Numbered from the stretch's first letter, positions 34,117 through 42,437 are shown. The stretch: 52,638 nucleotides of DNA from an uncultured Corynebacterium sp. (GCF_946223165.1 NZ_CAMIBP010000017.1:1-52638), one strand, 5' to 3'. The notes: generated by a model from the sequence alone, not told the origin. Numbers and translations: made by a program.

Positions 34117-35748
34117 GTGATTGTGACCAATGATTTCGAGGTTCGCGTCGGCGCGCGCACCCTGCTCGACGCCCCGGGGCAGCACCTGCGCGTGCAGCCG
34201 GGCGACCGCATCGGCCTAGTGGGCCGCAACGGCGCGGGTAAGACGACGACCATGCGCATCCTCGCGGGCGAGACCGAGCCATACGGCGGCTCGGTGACGC
34301 GCTCGGGTCCCATTGGTTACCTGCCGCAGGATTCCCGCGAGGGCAACATTGAGATCACTGCGCGCGAGCGCGTGCTCTCCGCCCGTGGCCTGGACCAGAT
34401 CAAGCGGAGCATGGCCAAGCAGCAGCAGCTCATGGAAAACGCGACGGACGACAAGTTCCGCGACAAGGCCATCCGCAAGTACTCCCGCTTGGAGGAAGAG
34501 TACCAAGCCCTGGGCGGCTACGAGGCCGATGCCGAGTGCGCGCAGATCTGCGACAACCTGGGCCTGCCGCAGCGCATCCTCGATCAGCAGCTCAAAACGC
34601 TGTCCGGCGGCCAGCGCCGCCGCGTGGAGCTGGCGCAGATCCTGTTCGCGGCGTCGGCGGGCGCGGGCAAATCCCAGACCACGCTGCTGCTAGACGAGCC
34701 GACCAACCACCTGGATGCGGACTCGATCACGTGGCTGCGCGGCTTCCTGTCCAAGCACGAGGGCGGCCTCATCATGATCTCCCATGACGTGGAGCTGCTC
34801 GAGGCCGTGTGTAACAAGGTGTGGTTCTTGGACGCCGTGCGCGCCGAGGCCGACGTCTACAACATGGGCTTTAAGAAATATCTCGACGCCCGCGCCACGG
34901 ACGAAGCGCGCCGCCGCCGCGAGCGCGCCAACGCGGAGAAGAAGGCCGCGGCCTTGCAGAAGCAGGCCGCCAAGCTGGGTGCCAAGGCCACGAAGGCTGC
35001 GGCGGCGAAGCAGATGCTGGCTCGCGCCGACCGCATGATGAACGAGCTCGATGACGTCCGCGTGGCGGACAGGGTCGCCCACATCAAGTTCCCAGAGCCC
35101 GCGCCCTGCGGCAAGACCCCAATGAACGCGAAGGGCCTGACCAAGATGTACGGCTCGCTTGAGGTCTTTGCGGGCGTGGATCTGGCCATCGACAAGGGCT
35201 CGCGCGTGGTCGTGCTGGGCTATAACGGCGCCGGCAAGACCACCTTGCTCAAGCTCCTGGCGGGTGTGGAGCGTACCGACGGCGAGGGCGGCATCGTCAG
35301 CGGACACGGCCTGCGGATCGGCTATTTCGCGCAGGAACACGACAACATTGACCCCGATAAGACGGTGTGGGAGAACACCATCGACGCCTGCCCGGACGCC
35401 GGCCAGCAGGACTTGCGCGGCCTGCTCGGCGCGTTCATGTTTTCCGGCGACAAATTGGAGCAGCCCGCCGGCACCCTCTCCGGCGGTGAGAAGACGCGCC
35501 TCTCCCTGGCCACGCTCGTGTCCTCGCGCGCCAACGTACTGCTCCTCGACGAGCCGACGAACAACCTGGATCCGCAGTCGCGCGAGCAGGTCCTCGATGC
35601 GTTGGGAACCTATACCGGCGCCGTCGTCCTCGTCACCCACGACCCGGGCGCCGTCAAGGCACTCAAGCCTGAACGCGTCATCATCATGCCCGACGGCGAC
35701 GAGGACCTGTGGAACGACGAGTACATGGAGATTGTGGAGCTCGCCTAA
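34117..35748 (+). CDS. ABC-F family ATPase (ribosome-associated type)
   Basis: Soluble protein with two ABC domains and no membrane segments, the ABC-F layout; family members act on ribosomes, some protecting them from antibiotics. Domain 1 has Walker A GRNGAGKTT and LSGGQRRRVELAQIL; domain 2 has GYNGAGKTT and LSGGEKTRLSLATLV with LLLDEPTNNLD. The charged, alanine/lysine-rich linker is about residues 255-300. The upstream frame to 33943 overlaps sufT; the GTG at 34117 gives VIVTNDFEVRVGARTLLD and 543 aa. It resembles M. tuberculosis Rv1473 by position and layout. The specific subfamily and role are not settled. Confidence 0.9.
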   Translation: MIVTNDFEVRVGARTLLDAPGQHLRVQPGDRIGLVGRNGAGKTTTMRILAGETEPYGGSVTRSGPIGYLPQDSREGNIEITARERVLSARGLDQIKRSMAKQQQLMENATDDKFRDKAIRKYSRLEEEYQALGGYEADAECAQICDNLGLPQRILDQQLKTLSGGQRRRVELAQILFAASAGAGKSQTTLLLDEPTNHLDADSITWLRGFLSKHEGGLIMISHDVELLEAVCNKVWFLDAVRAEADVYNMGFKKYLDARATDEARRRRERANAEKKAAALQKQAAKLGAKATKAAAAKQMLARADRMMNELDDVRVADRVAHIKFPEPAPCGKTPMNAKGLTKMYGSLEVFAGVDLAIDKGSRVVVLGYNGAGKTTLLKLLAGVERTDGEGGIVSGHGLRIGYFAQEHDNIDPDKTVWENTIDACPDAGQQDLRGLLGAFMFSGDKLEQPAGTLSGGEKTRLSLATLVSSRANVLLLDEPTNNLDPQSREQVLDALGTYTGAVVLVTHDPGAVKALKPERVIIMPDGDEDLWNDEYMEIVELA

Positions 35749-36779
35749 TGAACCTCGCACGCAACGACGCTCACTCCGCCGCGCACACCGCCATGCCGGT
35801 GCTCATCGACTGCGATCCCGGCATCGACGACACCCTGGCGCTCGTTTACTTGGCAGCCCTGCACCACGCGGGGGAGATCGAGCTGCTCGGCGTGACCACC
35901 ACGGCCGGCAACGTCGACGTCGACACCACCGCACGCAATGCGGCCTATGTGCTCTCGCTTGCCGATGCCGCCTCGGGGCCGCGTGCCGTGCCCGTTGCCT
36001 CAGGGCTGCCGGTTCCGCTGCGAGTCCCGCTGGTGACCACGCCGGAGACGCACGGCCCGGCGGGGTTGGGCTACGCCGTGGCCCCCGATGCCGCCGTCGC
36101 GGCTGGGCAGCAGCGCGACTGGGAGGACCTGTGGCGTTGCGCCGCGGCCGCCGGCGCCCACCTCATCGTGACCGGCCCCCTGACCAACGCGGCCTCGTTT
36201 GCCGCGCGCTTCCCGGAGGAGTTTGCGCGGTTCTCCGCCGTCACCGTCATGGGCGGGGCCGTCAACTATCGCGGTAACACGACGCCCACGGCGGAGTGGA
36301 ACTTTTGGGTGGACCCGCACGCGGCGCGCGATCACTTCGTGACGGGCGGGGAGCGCGGCCTGGCGCGCCCGTCCACCCTGTGTTCCCTGGAGGTCACCGA
36401 GCAGATGATCGTGGACCCGCGCAGCCTCGACGCGCTCGTTGCGGACCTGGGGGAAAGTCCGCTGGCTGCGTTGCTACCGGAGGTGCTGCGATTTTATTTC
36501 GAGTTCCACCAAGCTCAGGGTGAGGGCTACCGGGCACAGATCCATGACCTGCTCACATGCATGGTTGCGCTGGGTACCGTGGACTACATCGCTACGGACA
36601 CCACCATTCGCGTCGAAGCGGACTCGGAGCTGCTCCGCGGCACGTCCGTGGCGGACCTGCGCGGCCACTGGGACGCCCCGCACAATGCCCGCCTCGTGCG
36701 TGCCGCGGACATCCCAGCAGCCCACGCGGAGCTCACCCGCGCCGCGCGGATTTTGGCCGCGCGCGCCGCGGCCCGCTAG
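35748..36779 (+). CDS. Inosine/uridine-type nucleoside hydrolase
   Basis: Cleaves the N-glycosidic bond of ribonucleosides. The 343 aa protein has the calcium-binding motif DCDPGIDDT (21-29), IVTGPLTNAA, and NFWVDPHAA followed by the C-terminal acidic motif, all family features. The ATG at 35748 overlaps the ABC-F stop (TAATG); a second ATG gives MPVLIDCDPG and would remove 15 residues. It lies 82 bases upstream of an ECF importer set (S, T, A) on the same strand, so the pair probably handles uptake and cleavage of a nucleoside. Specificity cannot be read from sequence. Confidence 0.9.
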   Translation: MNLARNDAHSAAHTAMPVLIDCDPGIDDTLALVYLAALHHAGEIELLGVTTTAGNVDVDTTARNAAYVLSLADAASGPRAVPVASGLPVPLRVPLVTTPETHGPAGLGYAVAPDAAVAAGQQRDWEDLWRCAAAAGAHLIVTGPLTNAASFAARFPEEFARFSAVTVMGGAVNYRGNTTPTAEWNFWVDPHAARDHFVTGGERGLARPSTLCSLEVTEQMIVDPRSLDALVADLGESPLAALLPEVLRFYFEFHQAQGEGYRAQIHDLLTCMVALGTVDYIATDTTIRVEADSELLRGTSVADLRGHWDAPHNARLVRAADIPAAHAELTRAARILAARAAAR

Positions 36780-36815
36780 TATAGGCCATCGTTAGGTTCG
36801 CCCGAGGTGACATAG

Positions 36816-36848
36816 GGCGGCAACTGTTTGGCGCATCTGCGCCGCCAA
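36816..36848 (+). promoter_or_regulatory. Alternative hairpins in the leader of the ECF S-component gene
   Basis: GGCGGC (36816-36821) can pair with GCCGCC (36841-36846). The same right arm can instead take part in GGCGC-ATCT-GCGCC (36830-36843) or TTGGCG/CGCCAA (36828-36833 and 36843-36848). These pairings exclude each other and end 13 bases before the start codon, so they could control translation. I do not recognise a known riboswitch. Confidence 0.35.
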
Positions 36849-36861
36849 CCGTGGGGTATTC

Positions 36862-37707
36862 ATGTCACCGATCTCTTTGTCTCCTGCCCGCACGGCCCTC
36901 GTGGCCGCCGGCGCGCTCGTCGTCTTCGCCACGTGGATCTACCTCGTGCTCGTCCGCCCGACCGACTGGGAGTCCGTCGCCGGCTCCACCGAGGCGCTTA
37001 TCACCCTGGTCGGCTACTTGCTGGGCGCGGTCCTGCTGCTGACTGGCACCCTGTCTGCGCTGCCCGCGCGCACCATCGCCATCATCCCAGTGGCGCTCGT
37101 CCTCAACATTGTGGTGGGGGAGATCATCGGCTCGATCGGCGTGCCGCTCTACATCGATTCCGTGGGCACCGTCCTCGTCGCCGCGCTGGCCGGCCGCATC
37201 GCCGGCCTGGCCACGGGCACGCTCTCGTCCGTCGTGTGGGGTCTGCTCAACCCGGCCGCGCTGCCTTTTGCAGCCGTCTCTGCGGCCACGGGCTACCTTT
37301 CCGGCCTGGCCATTGAGAAGGGCGCCTTCAGGTCCTGGTGGCGCGTCATCCTCTCTGGCGCCATCATCGGCATCATCTCCGGCATGCTCGCTGCCCCGGT
37401 CGCGGCCTTCGTCTACGGCGGCACGGCCGGCCTGGGCACCGGCGCGGTGGTCTCCGCCTTCCGCGAGGCCGGTAACTCTCTCATCGCGTCCGTGACCCTG
37501 CAGTCCTTCATCTCTGATCCGCTGGACAAGGCGCTGGTCTTCCTCATCGTGTGGGCTGCGGTCAAGGCGCTGCCCAAGCGCACGCTGGAGTCCTTGCGTC
37601 CCAAGGGCATGTCTGCCACGTCGGCCTCGTCTGCCACGTCTGCCGCGTCTGCCGCGTCGACTGCTGCGCCGCAGGCAGCGACTGCTGCGAAGAATACCCA
37701 GGCCTAA
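36862..37707 (+). CDS. ECF transporter substrate-binding membrane (S) component
   Basis: A 281 aa membrane protein with about six hydrophobic segments between residues 12 and 240, in a gene order S-T-A that defines group I ECF importers. The conserved-looking segment VVGEIIGSIGVPLYIDSVGTVL is typical of S components that resemble the nucleoside/unknown-substrate branch (I split it here only for reading). Because a nucleoside hydrolase precedes it, a nucleoside or nucleobase is the likely substrate; this is inference. The C-terminal 35 residues are a Ser/Ala/Thr repeat with no domain. Confidence 0.82.
   Translation: MSPISLSPARTALVAAGALVVFATWIYLVLVRPTDWESVAGSTEALITLVGYLLGAVLLLTGTLSALPARTIAIIPVALVLNIVVGEIIGSIGVPLYIDSVGTVLVAALAGRIAGLATGTLSSVVWGLLNPAALPFAAVSAATGYLSGLAIEKGAFRSWWRVILSGAIIGIISGMLAAPVAAFVYGGTAGLGTGAVVSAFREAGNSLIASVTLQSFISDPLDKALVFLIVWAAVKALPKRTLESLRPKGMSATSASSATSAASAASTAAPQAATAAKNTQA
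37608..37692 (+). repeat. Short degenerate tandem repeat in the S-component C-terminus
   Basis: The bases encode a run of SAT/SAA/SAS-type triplets built from TCTGCCACG and TCTGCCGCG-like 9-mers. The repeat lies after the last membrane segment, so repeat-number changes would only alter the tail length. Confidence 0.65.
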
Positions 37708-37713
37708 TCAACG

Positions 37714-38400
37714 ATGCATCCGTCCACCGTCCTCACCGCCGCGGCCTGCGGCTGGCTGATCGTCGTCGCGGTCAACCGCCCGTGGGCGTCCGCGGCGGTG
37801 CTGGCGGTGGCACTCGCGCTGGGGACCCTCGTCGCCCGCGGCATCTCTGTTATGGCCACCACCGTGGCGCTTTCTCTTCCGGCGGCGGCCTCGATGGTCC
37901 TCATTCACGCTCCCTACGGTGAGCACCACGTTGCGCCGCTGCTCACCAGCGACGGACTGATGTTGTCGGGTGCGCTCTCCCTGCGCTTTGCCGCGCTCAT
38001 GGGCTGCGTCCTTGCTGCGGCGGCGTCCCTTAAGGTCGCGGATATCGCGAAGTGGCTCCAGGGATCGCGCCTGGGCTACAAAGTGGCCTATGTGGTAGGC
38101 TCGTCGCTCCAGTCCATCCCCCAAGGTGCGCAGGCTGTTGCCGCGGTCCGCGATGCCAACCGCCTCGCCGGAGTGAGGATTGGCGTGCGCACGGTGCTTC
38201 CGCGCCTGGTCATCCCGGTCATCGCGCGGCTGCTCACGCAGGGCGCGCAGCGCGGACAGGCGCTCGCCGCCATCGGCTTCGATGAACCGGGCCCGCGCAC
38301 GGTCCTCGAGCCCGTGGACAATCCCGGCTGGCAGTGTGCCCTGCGGTGGGCCATGGTGGTTACGACTCTGGCGGTGTGTGGGGTGGCGCTGTGGAGCTAA
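37714..38400 (+). CDS. ECF transporter transmembrane (T) component
   Basis: Energy-coupling membrane subunit of the importer. The 228 aa protein has about five hydrophobic segments and the cytosolic coupling helices near the C-terminus: AAVRDANRLAG and GAQRGQALAAIGF, where the small-Arg-small motifs that dock onto the ATPases are expected. It starts 6 bases after the S gene stop, and its last bases overlap the A gene by 10 bases. Confidence 0.85.
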   Translation: MHPSTVLTAAACGWLIVVAVNRPWASAAVLAVALALGTLVARGISVMATTVALSLPAAASMVLIHAPYGEHHVAPLLTSDGLMLSGALSLRFAALMGCVLAAAASLKVADIAKWLQGSRLGYKVAYVVGSSLQSIPQGAQAVAAVRDANRLAGVRIGVRTVLPRLVIPVIARLLTQGAQRGQALAAIGFDEPGPRTVLEPVDNPGWQCALRWAMVVTTLAVCGVALWS

Positions 38401-39500
38401 CTCCGGGAGCCGTCACGCATGTGGCCGTCGGCTTTGACGAGAATGCCGACGAGGTCGCGCTGCGCCTGGGCGCAGAACTCGGCGTGGAGACCATCATCGG
38501 CGCCGATGCCTTCGCCCACGTCAGCCTCCTGCGTGACACCGTCCGCGAGGAACTTGCGCTGGCCTTGGAGCACCGGGGAGTCGCGCCCGCTGAGATGGCT
38601 ACTCGCGTCGCGGTCATGCTGCGCGCCGTTGGCCTCGAGCAACTCGCGGAGCGCAATCCCAGCCGCCTGTCCGGAGGACAGACCCGCCGGCTCGTCTGCG
38701 CGGCCGTGGCGATCGCGCGCCCGCCCGTTCTCATCGTCGTCGAGCCATACGTCGGCCTCGATCCCACCTCGCGCGCCCAGGTTTCCTCGGTCTTGCACTC
38801 GCTGCCCGAGACCGCCGTCGTCACCGTGGGTCAGGCACCGCTAGACGATGCCGCCCCCGTCTCACCCTTGCCAGCCCTTCCAGCCTTAGGCGAGACGCAC
38901 ATACTGGGGCCCATCACCGCGACGCGGTCGGCCGGCCGCCGGCGCTGGTGGCACCTCAAACCACCCACCGGCACTGACTTCGCCGTGGGACCGGTAGAAA
39001 TTCCTGTGCGCCTGGGCGGTATCACCTGGCTGCGCGGCGACAACGGTTCAGGCAAGACGACGCTCCTGCGCGCCGCGGCCGGACTCGACGGCAACGATGC
39101 CGTCGCCGAGGGCCTGTTTATGGCTTTGCAGTCACCCATGGATCAGGCCGTCGCGACGACGCTGGTCGACATGGTCGGCGACGCCGATCTCTGCGCGGAA
39201 CTGGGATTGCCCGCCGACGAGCACCCGCTCGACGCTAGCGCCTCGCAGCTGCGCGTGGCCCAGGTTGCCATGACGATCCGGCGCGCGGTTGCCTGTGGCG
39301 CGGATGTCCCCATCATCATCCTCGACGAGCCCGACACCTTGCTCGATGGGCATGGCCGGGCCCTTGTCAATGAGCTCATCCGTGACGCAACGGATCGGGG
39401 AATAGGTGTGGTGCTGACCTGTCATGACCCGGGTTTCGTCGGCAATCTCGCCGCGGACGTCCCCGTTGAGACGGTCAGCATTTCCACCCCAACCGGATAG
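38391..39500 (+). CDS. ECF transporter fused double-ATPase (A) component with degenerate, complementary halves
   Basis: Two ABC domains in one 369 aa chain. The first half (about 1-150) has a clear signature RLSGGQTRR (92-100) but no Walker A, lacks the Walker B aspartate (LIVVEP, 114-119) and lacks the switch histidine (VVTVGQ). The second half (about 170-369) has Walker A GDNGSGKTT (216-224), Walker B IIILDEP (308-314) and His345 in LTCHD, but its signature is degraded to DASASQLR (281-288). Such halves would build one complete ATP site. The GTG at 38391 is chosen; the frame opens at 38334, and the T gene stop overlaps it by 10 bases. Confidence 0.85.
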   Translation: MELTPGAVTHVAVGFDENADEVALRLGAELGVETIIGADAFAHVSLLRDTVREELALALEHRGVAPAEMATRVAVMLRAVGLEQLAERNPSRLSGGQTRRLVCAAVAIARPPVLIVVEPYVGLDPTSRAQVSSVLHSLPETAVVTVGQAPLDDAAPVSPLPALPALGETHILGPITATRSAGRRRWWHLKPPTGTDFAVGPVEIPVRLGGITWLRGDNGSGKTTLLRAAAGLDGNDAVAEGLFMALQSPMDQAVATTLVDMVGDADLCAELGLPADEHPLDASASQLRVAQVAMTIRRAVACGADVPIIILDEPDTLLDGHGRALVNELIRDATDRGIGVVLTCHDPGFVGNLAADVPVETVSISTPTG

Positions 39501-39661
39501 TCAGCGAGGACATTTTTCGCGCTCTCGTGGTCAATGAAAAGTTGGATTGGTCACGATCTGTGCGCCAAAGCTTGTTGATCTGTTTACCTATCGGTCCATC
39601 GTCTGTAGGCTGCGGGGTAGAGCACCACATGAAAGTGTTTCCACCTAAGGAAGTGGTCCAT

Positions 39662-40402
39662 ATGCCAGCCGTCACGACACAACTCGAGCCCATGCTCACG
39701 GGTTTGGTGAGCAAACAGCCGCAGGTCCGCGATGACTGGGCCTACGCGGGTCTCGCCGAAGGCATCGCCGCCGGCCGTTGGGCTGACGAAGCTGACCTCA
39801 TCAGGGAGCGCATGGTGGCCTACCTGCGCACTGGAAAGGTATGGACCAAGTCTTTCGCGGCGCTTGTTCTCAACTGCCTGGCGGAGGCGGATCACTTCGA
39901 CTACGAGGATTACCTCGTCTTCCGCGACTGGTATGTCACCGAGCCGGACACCCGCGGCTACGACGAGCAACTGGGGTGGATCCACGCTGTTGCCCACGGC
40001 GCGGACTATCTGGAGACCTGCGTGCGTAAGGGGTACGTGCCAGCCGTCGAGGTAGCCGCGGTCATCTCGTGCCGCCTGCGCGCGCCCGGCGGCGAATGGG
40101 TCAACGGCGAGGGGTGGCGGCTGGCTAGGGCGACGTGTTCGACCATCGCGCATGCTTCGTCGCCGCACCTGCTTGAGGTGTGGTCGCGTCGCCTAGGCAA
40201 GGCCGTCATGGAAGAAGCAGAGTCGGGCGAGAATCCCGTGGTGGTGTGGAACTTCGCGGCCTTCCTGGGCGCCATCGCGGACATGGTGCGCGAGGAGCCG
40301 GCCGCGTGGGAGATCACGGACGACCAGGCGCAGCTCATCCTTCCGCTCATTGATCGTCTGCAGCAGGACCTGGAGCCCTATGTACGCCAGCAGGCCGCAT
40401 AG
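39662..40402 (+). CDS. DUF2785-family-like protein
   Basis: A 246 aa soluble protein resembling the DUF2785 family, with RDWYVTEPDTRGYDEQLG and GWIHAVAHGADYLET as its recognisable motif, where the HAVAHGAD core is the feature I rely on. The rest is mainly helical. AAGGAAG before the ATG at 39662 decides the start; ATGs at 39629 and a frame from 39527 are alternatives. It stands alone, 161 bases after the ECF ATPase, and is convergent with the kinase-like gene. Function is unknown. Confidence 0.8.
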   Translation: MPAVTTQLEPMLTGLVSKQPQVRDDWAYAGLAEGIAAGRWADEADLIRERMVAYLRTGKVWTKSFAALVLNCLAEADHFDYEDYLVFRDWYVTEPDTRGYDEQLGWIHAVAHGADYLETCVRKGYVPAVEVAAVISCRLRAPGGEWVNGEGWRLARATCSTIAHASSPHLLEVWSRRLGKAVMEEAESGENPVVVWNFAAFLGAIADMVREEPAAWEITDDQAQLILPLIDRLQQDLEPYVRQQAA

Positions 40403-40427
40403 AACTGCTGGATAGCTCATCCGAGTT

Positions 40428-41018
40428 TTAGTGTGCGGCGGCGACCTCCGCGATGACGAGGTCGAGCTGGCGCGGGTGCGTCAGCCGTAGCGTCGGGGTG
40501 CCGTCGGCCGCGGACTCCATGGCTAGCGCCGCGGCGTGGCGCTTGCGGAAGGTCTTGAACCACCACAGCAGGATGGAGTCCTTGGTTAGGAAGGACAGCC
40601 GCAGGCTTTCCTTGTTGTCGTTGCAGCACGTTTCGCCAGTCAGCGCGCGGGTGACGGTGCGGCGCAGCAGGCGCGGAAACGTGATAATCGGGGGATAGTC
40701 CAGGTAGATGCTCACATCTACGCGGGGCATGACAATGTCATAGGTGGTAGAACCGACGCTGGCCATGACCCAACGCTCCTGAGCTATCAGTTCGGTGGCG
40801 CGTGCGCGCTGCTCATCTTCAGGGCGCAGCGTCCACGCGGCGTGGGACGCGGGCGCCCACAAGATGTCCTCGTCGTAGTCGACGGTGACCACGGGGGCGC
40901 CGGGGCGGGAGGCGGCATCGGCAAGCAATCGCGCCGCAGTGGACTTGCCGGCGCCGGTGACGCCATGGAGGGCGATCCGGCGCGCGGCCGTGACGTCGGC
41001 GATGGTGGCGTGGGGCAA
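40428..41018 (-). CDS. P-loop kinase-like protein (adenylate kinase/FlaR-like)
   Basis: A 196 aa P-loop protein with Walker A GVTGAGKST (19-27) and a central WVMASVGSTTYDIVMPRVD stretch with an aliphatic, aspartate-ended strand (SIYLDYPP) like the small-molecule kinase or topology-modulation-protein group. Several arginines (LLRRTVTRAL) could form a lid. It is convergent with the DUF2785-like gene and lies 45 bases after the TPR-like gene on the same strand. The substrate is unknown. Confidence 0.78.
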   Translation of the reverse strand: MPHATIADVTAARRIALHGVTGAGKSTAARLLADAASRPGAPVVTVDYDEDILWAPASHAAWTLRPEDEQRARATELIAQERWVMASVGSTTYDIVMPRVDVSIYLDYPPIITFPRLLRRTVTRALTGETCCNDNKESLRLSFLTKDSILLWWFKTFRKRHAAALAMESAADGTPTLRLTHPRQLDLVIAEVAAAH

Positions 41019-41063
41019 GGCGGACCTCCTTGGGTGCGGTGCTGGATGGCGGTGGGCGTGCGA

Positions 41064-42431
41064 TCAGGCGGTCTGCGTCGCGCGCCAATCGTAGCGCGCG
41101 GAGCTCTCAATGATGAGAGCTGAGAGGATCCGCGTGTTGCCCAAGAGGAATGCCAGCGTACAGGCCACCTCGTAGGCGTGTTGCAACCGCATGCGCACGA
41201 ATTCGTGACGGGTCCTGGTTTCCTGGATGCTCTCGCTCGCGCGAAAGAGAGTGCGCACAGCCAAGATAATGGACTTGAGCGCCTGATTGAGCTCCTCAGT
41301 GGTCACTGCACGGTGGAGTTCATGCCATTGGACAAGAAAATCGGCGGACGTCACATCGATCGACGCAGTGGACAATTCGTGGCCACCGCTCAGCCGGATC
41401 GCGCGGGCCTGGGTCAGCTTCCGGAGAGCGGTCCGATGATGCGCCGACGCTTCGTTCACGTCGGCGATAGTGAGGGCCAAGTCCTGGTGCACGCAGGCGC
41501 TGCGCTGCAGCACATCGGCCAGGAAGGGGAGACCGTTGTGTTCAAAAGCGAGTGACTCGAGTGACTCGAACGCATGCAACGCATCCTCAACCCGGCCCTC
41601 CACGTGCTGGTGATGGCCCTGCATGAGCGCGGCTTGCTTGGCCAGCCGGGGATCAATAGCCACCGCCTCGGAACTGATCTCGCCGGAGAGGAATGACCTC
41701 ATGGGGGTATCCAGGGGATCAGAGGCAAAGAGGCTGAGATAGGCGCGTGCGTGCTGCAGCGACGCGATGTGCGTGGGGTCTGCGCCGAGAAGCGGCTCGG
41801 CACGGTTGAGATTGAGTTCCGCAGCGGCAAAGTCGCCGAGCATCATGTCAGCCTGCGCCGTTCCCAATAGGACAACGCCCAGAAACTCCGGCGCCGAACT
41901 GCGGCATAGTGGTTGCAGGCTGCGATACGTTTCCGCCGCCTGATAATAGTGTTCCCTGCTCATAGAGAGCGCCGCGAACTCGAGCTTGGTGGCTAGGGTG
42001 CGGTGCGCGGGATTGAGGGTGTCGGGTGCAAGCTCCTCAAGGAGGTTGACCTGTGCCTGCGCGTCGTCATAGCGGCCCAGGGACCGGAGCGCCTGGGTGA
42101 AGTTGAGACGCAGAGTCCATTCTTGGTCGTGCAGCCGATGCAGTTGATCGGCGTCCTGAACTCTGGACTTCTGCTGCGCGATGAGGTCGAGCGCTCTCTT
42201 CAAACTATCCAAGCAGTCCTGCCCGCGTCCATCGAGATCTGCGAGCGCAGACTCTAAGAGGGCGAGCCGGAGCAAGGAGTCGTCACGCGAAAAGGGGTCC
42301 GTATTCTCTCGGGCCTGAGCGTGCCATGTTGATAGCTCGTCCCGCCACGAGATATCGCCGGACCGAAGTCTGGTTCCGGCGTCATCGCACAGACTTCTAA
42401 TGTATTGTGCTGAGTTATTGAGAACCGACAC
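41064..42431 (-). CDS. TPR-like helical-repeat protein divergent from the CHAT cassette
   Basis: A 455 aa, almost wholly helical protein without signal peptide or membrane segment. Repeating A/L/Y patterns such as SLGRYDDAQAQVNLLEEL, YYQAAETYRSLQPL and MLGDFAAAELNLNRAEPL look like tetratricopeptide repeats between about residues 60 and 260. No catalytic motif is evident. The GTG at 42431 has no ribosome-binding site, and a 17-base palindrome covers it. It lies divergent to a run that ends in a CHAT protease; TPR and CHAT are fused or paired in other systems, so a sensor role is possible. Confidence 0.72.
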   Translation of the reverse strand: MSVLNNSAQYIRSLCDDAGTRLRSGDISWRDELSTWHAQARENTDPFSRDDSLLRLALLESALADLDGRGQDCLDSLKRALDLIAQQKSRVQDADQLHRLHDQEWTLRLNFTQALRSLGRYDDAQAQVNLLEELAPDTLNPAHRTLATKLEFAALSMSREHYYQAAETYRSLQPLCRSSAPEFLGVVLLGTAQADMMLGDFAAAELNLNRAEPLLGADPTHIASLQHARAYLSLFASDPLDTPMRSFLSGEISSEAVAIDPRLAKQAALMQGHHQHVEGRVEDALHAFESLESLAFEHNGLPFLADVLQRSACVHQDLALTIADVNEASAHHRTALRKLTQARAIRLSGGHELSTASIDVTSADFLVQWHELHRAVTTEELNQALKSIILAVRTLFRASESIQETRTRHEFVRMRLQHAYEVACTLAFLLGNTRILSALIIESSARYDWRATQTA

Positions 42432-42437
42432 GGTTCT
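42421..42437. promoter_or_regulatory. Perfect palindrome over the TPR-like gene start, candidate operator
   Basis: AGAACCGACACGGTTCT: 7-base arms around ACA. It covers the GTG of the minus-strand TPR-like gene and lies 68 bases before the first plus-strand gene of the CHAT cassette. An AT-rich stretch (42440-42485) between the two genes holds -10-like and -35-like hexamers on both strands. A repressor bound here could control both directions. Confidence 0.5.

Noticed and set aside
36780..36861. Known purine or PRPP riboswitch before the ECF genes
   Set aside because: The leader is too short and lacks the conserved core I would expect; only generic alternative pairings are seen.
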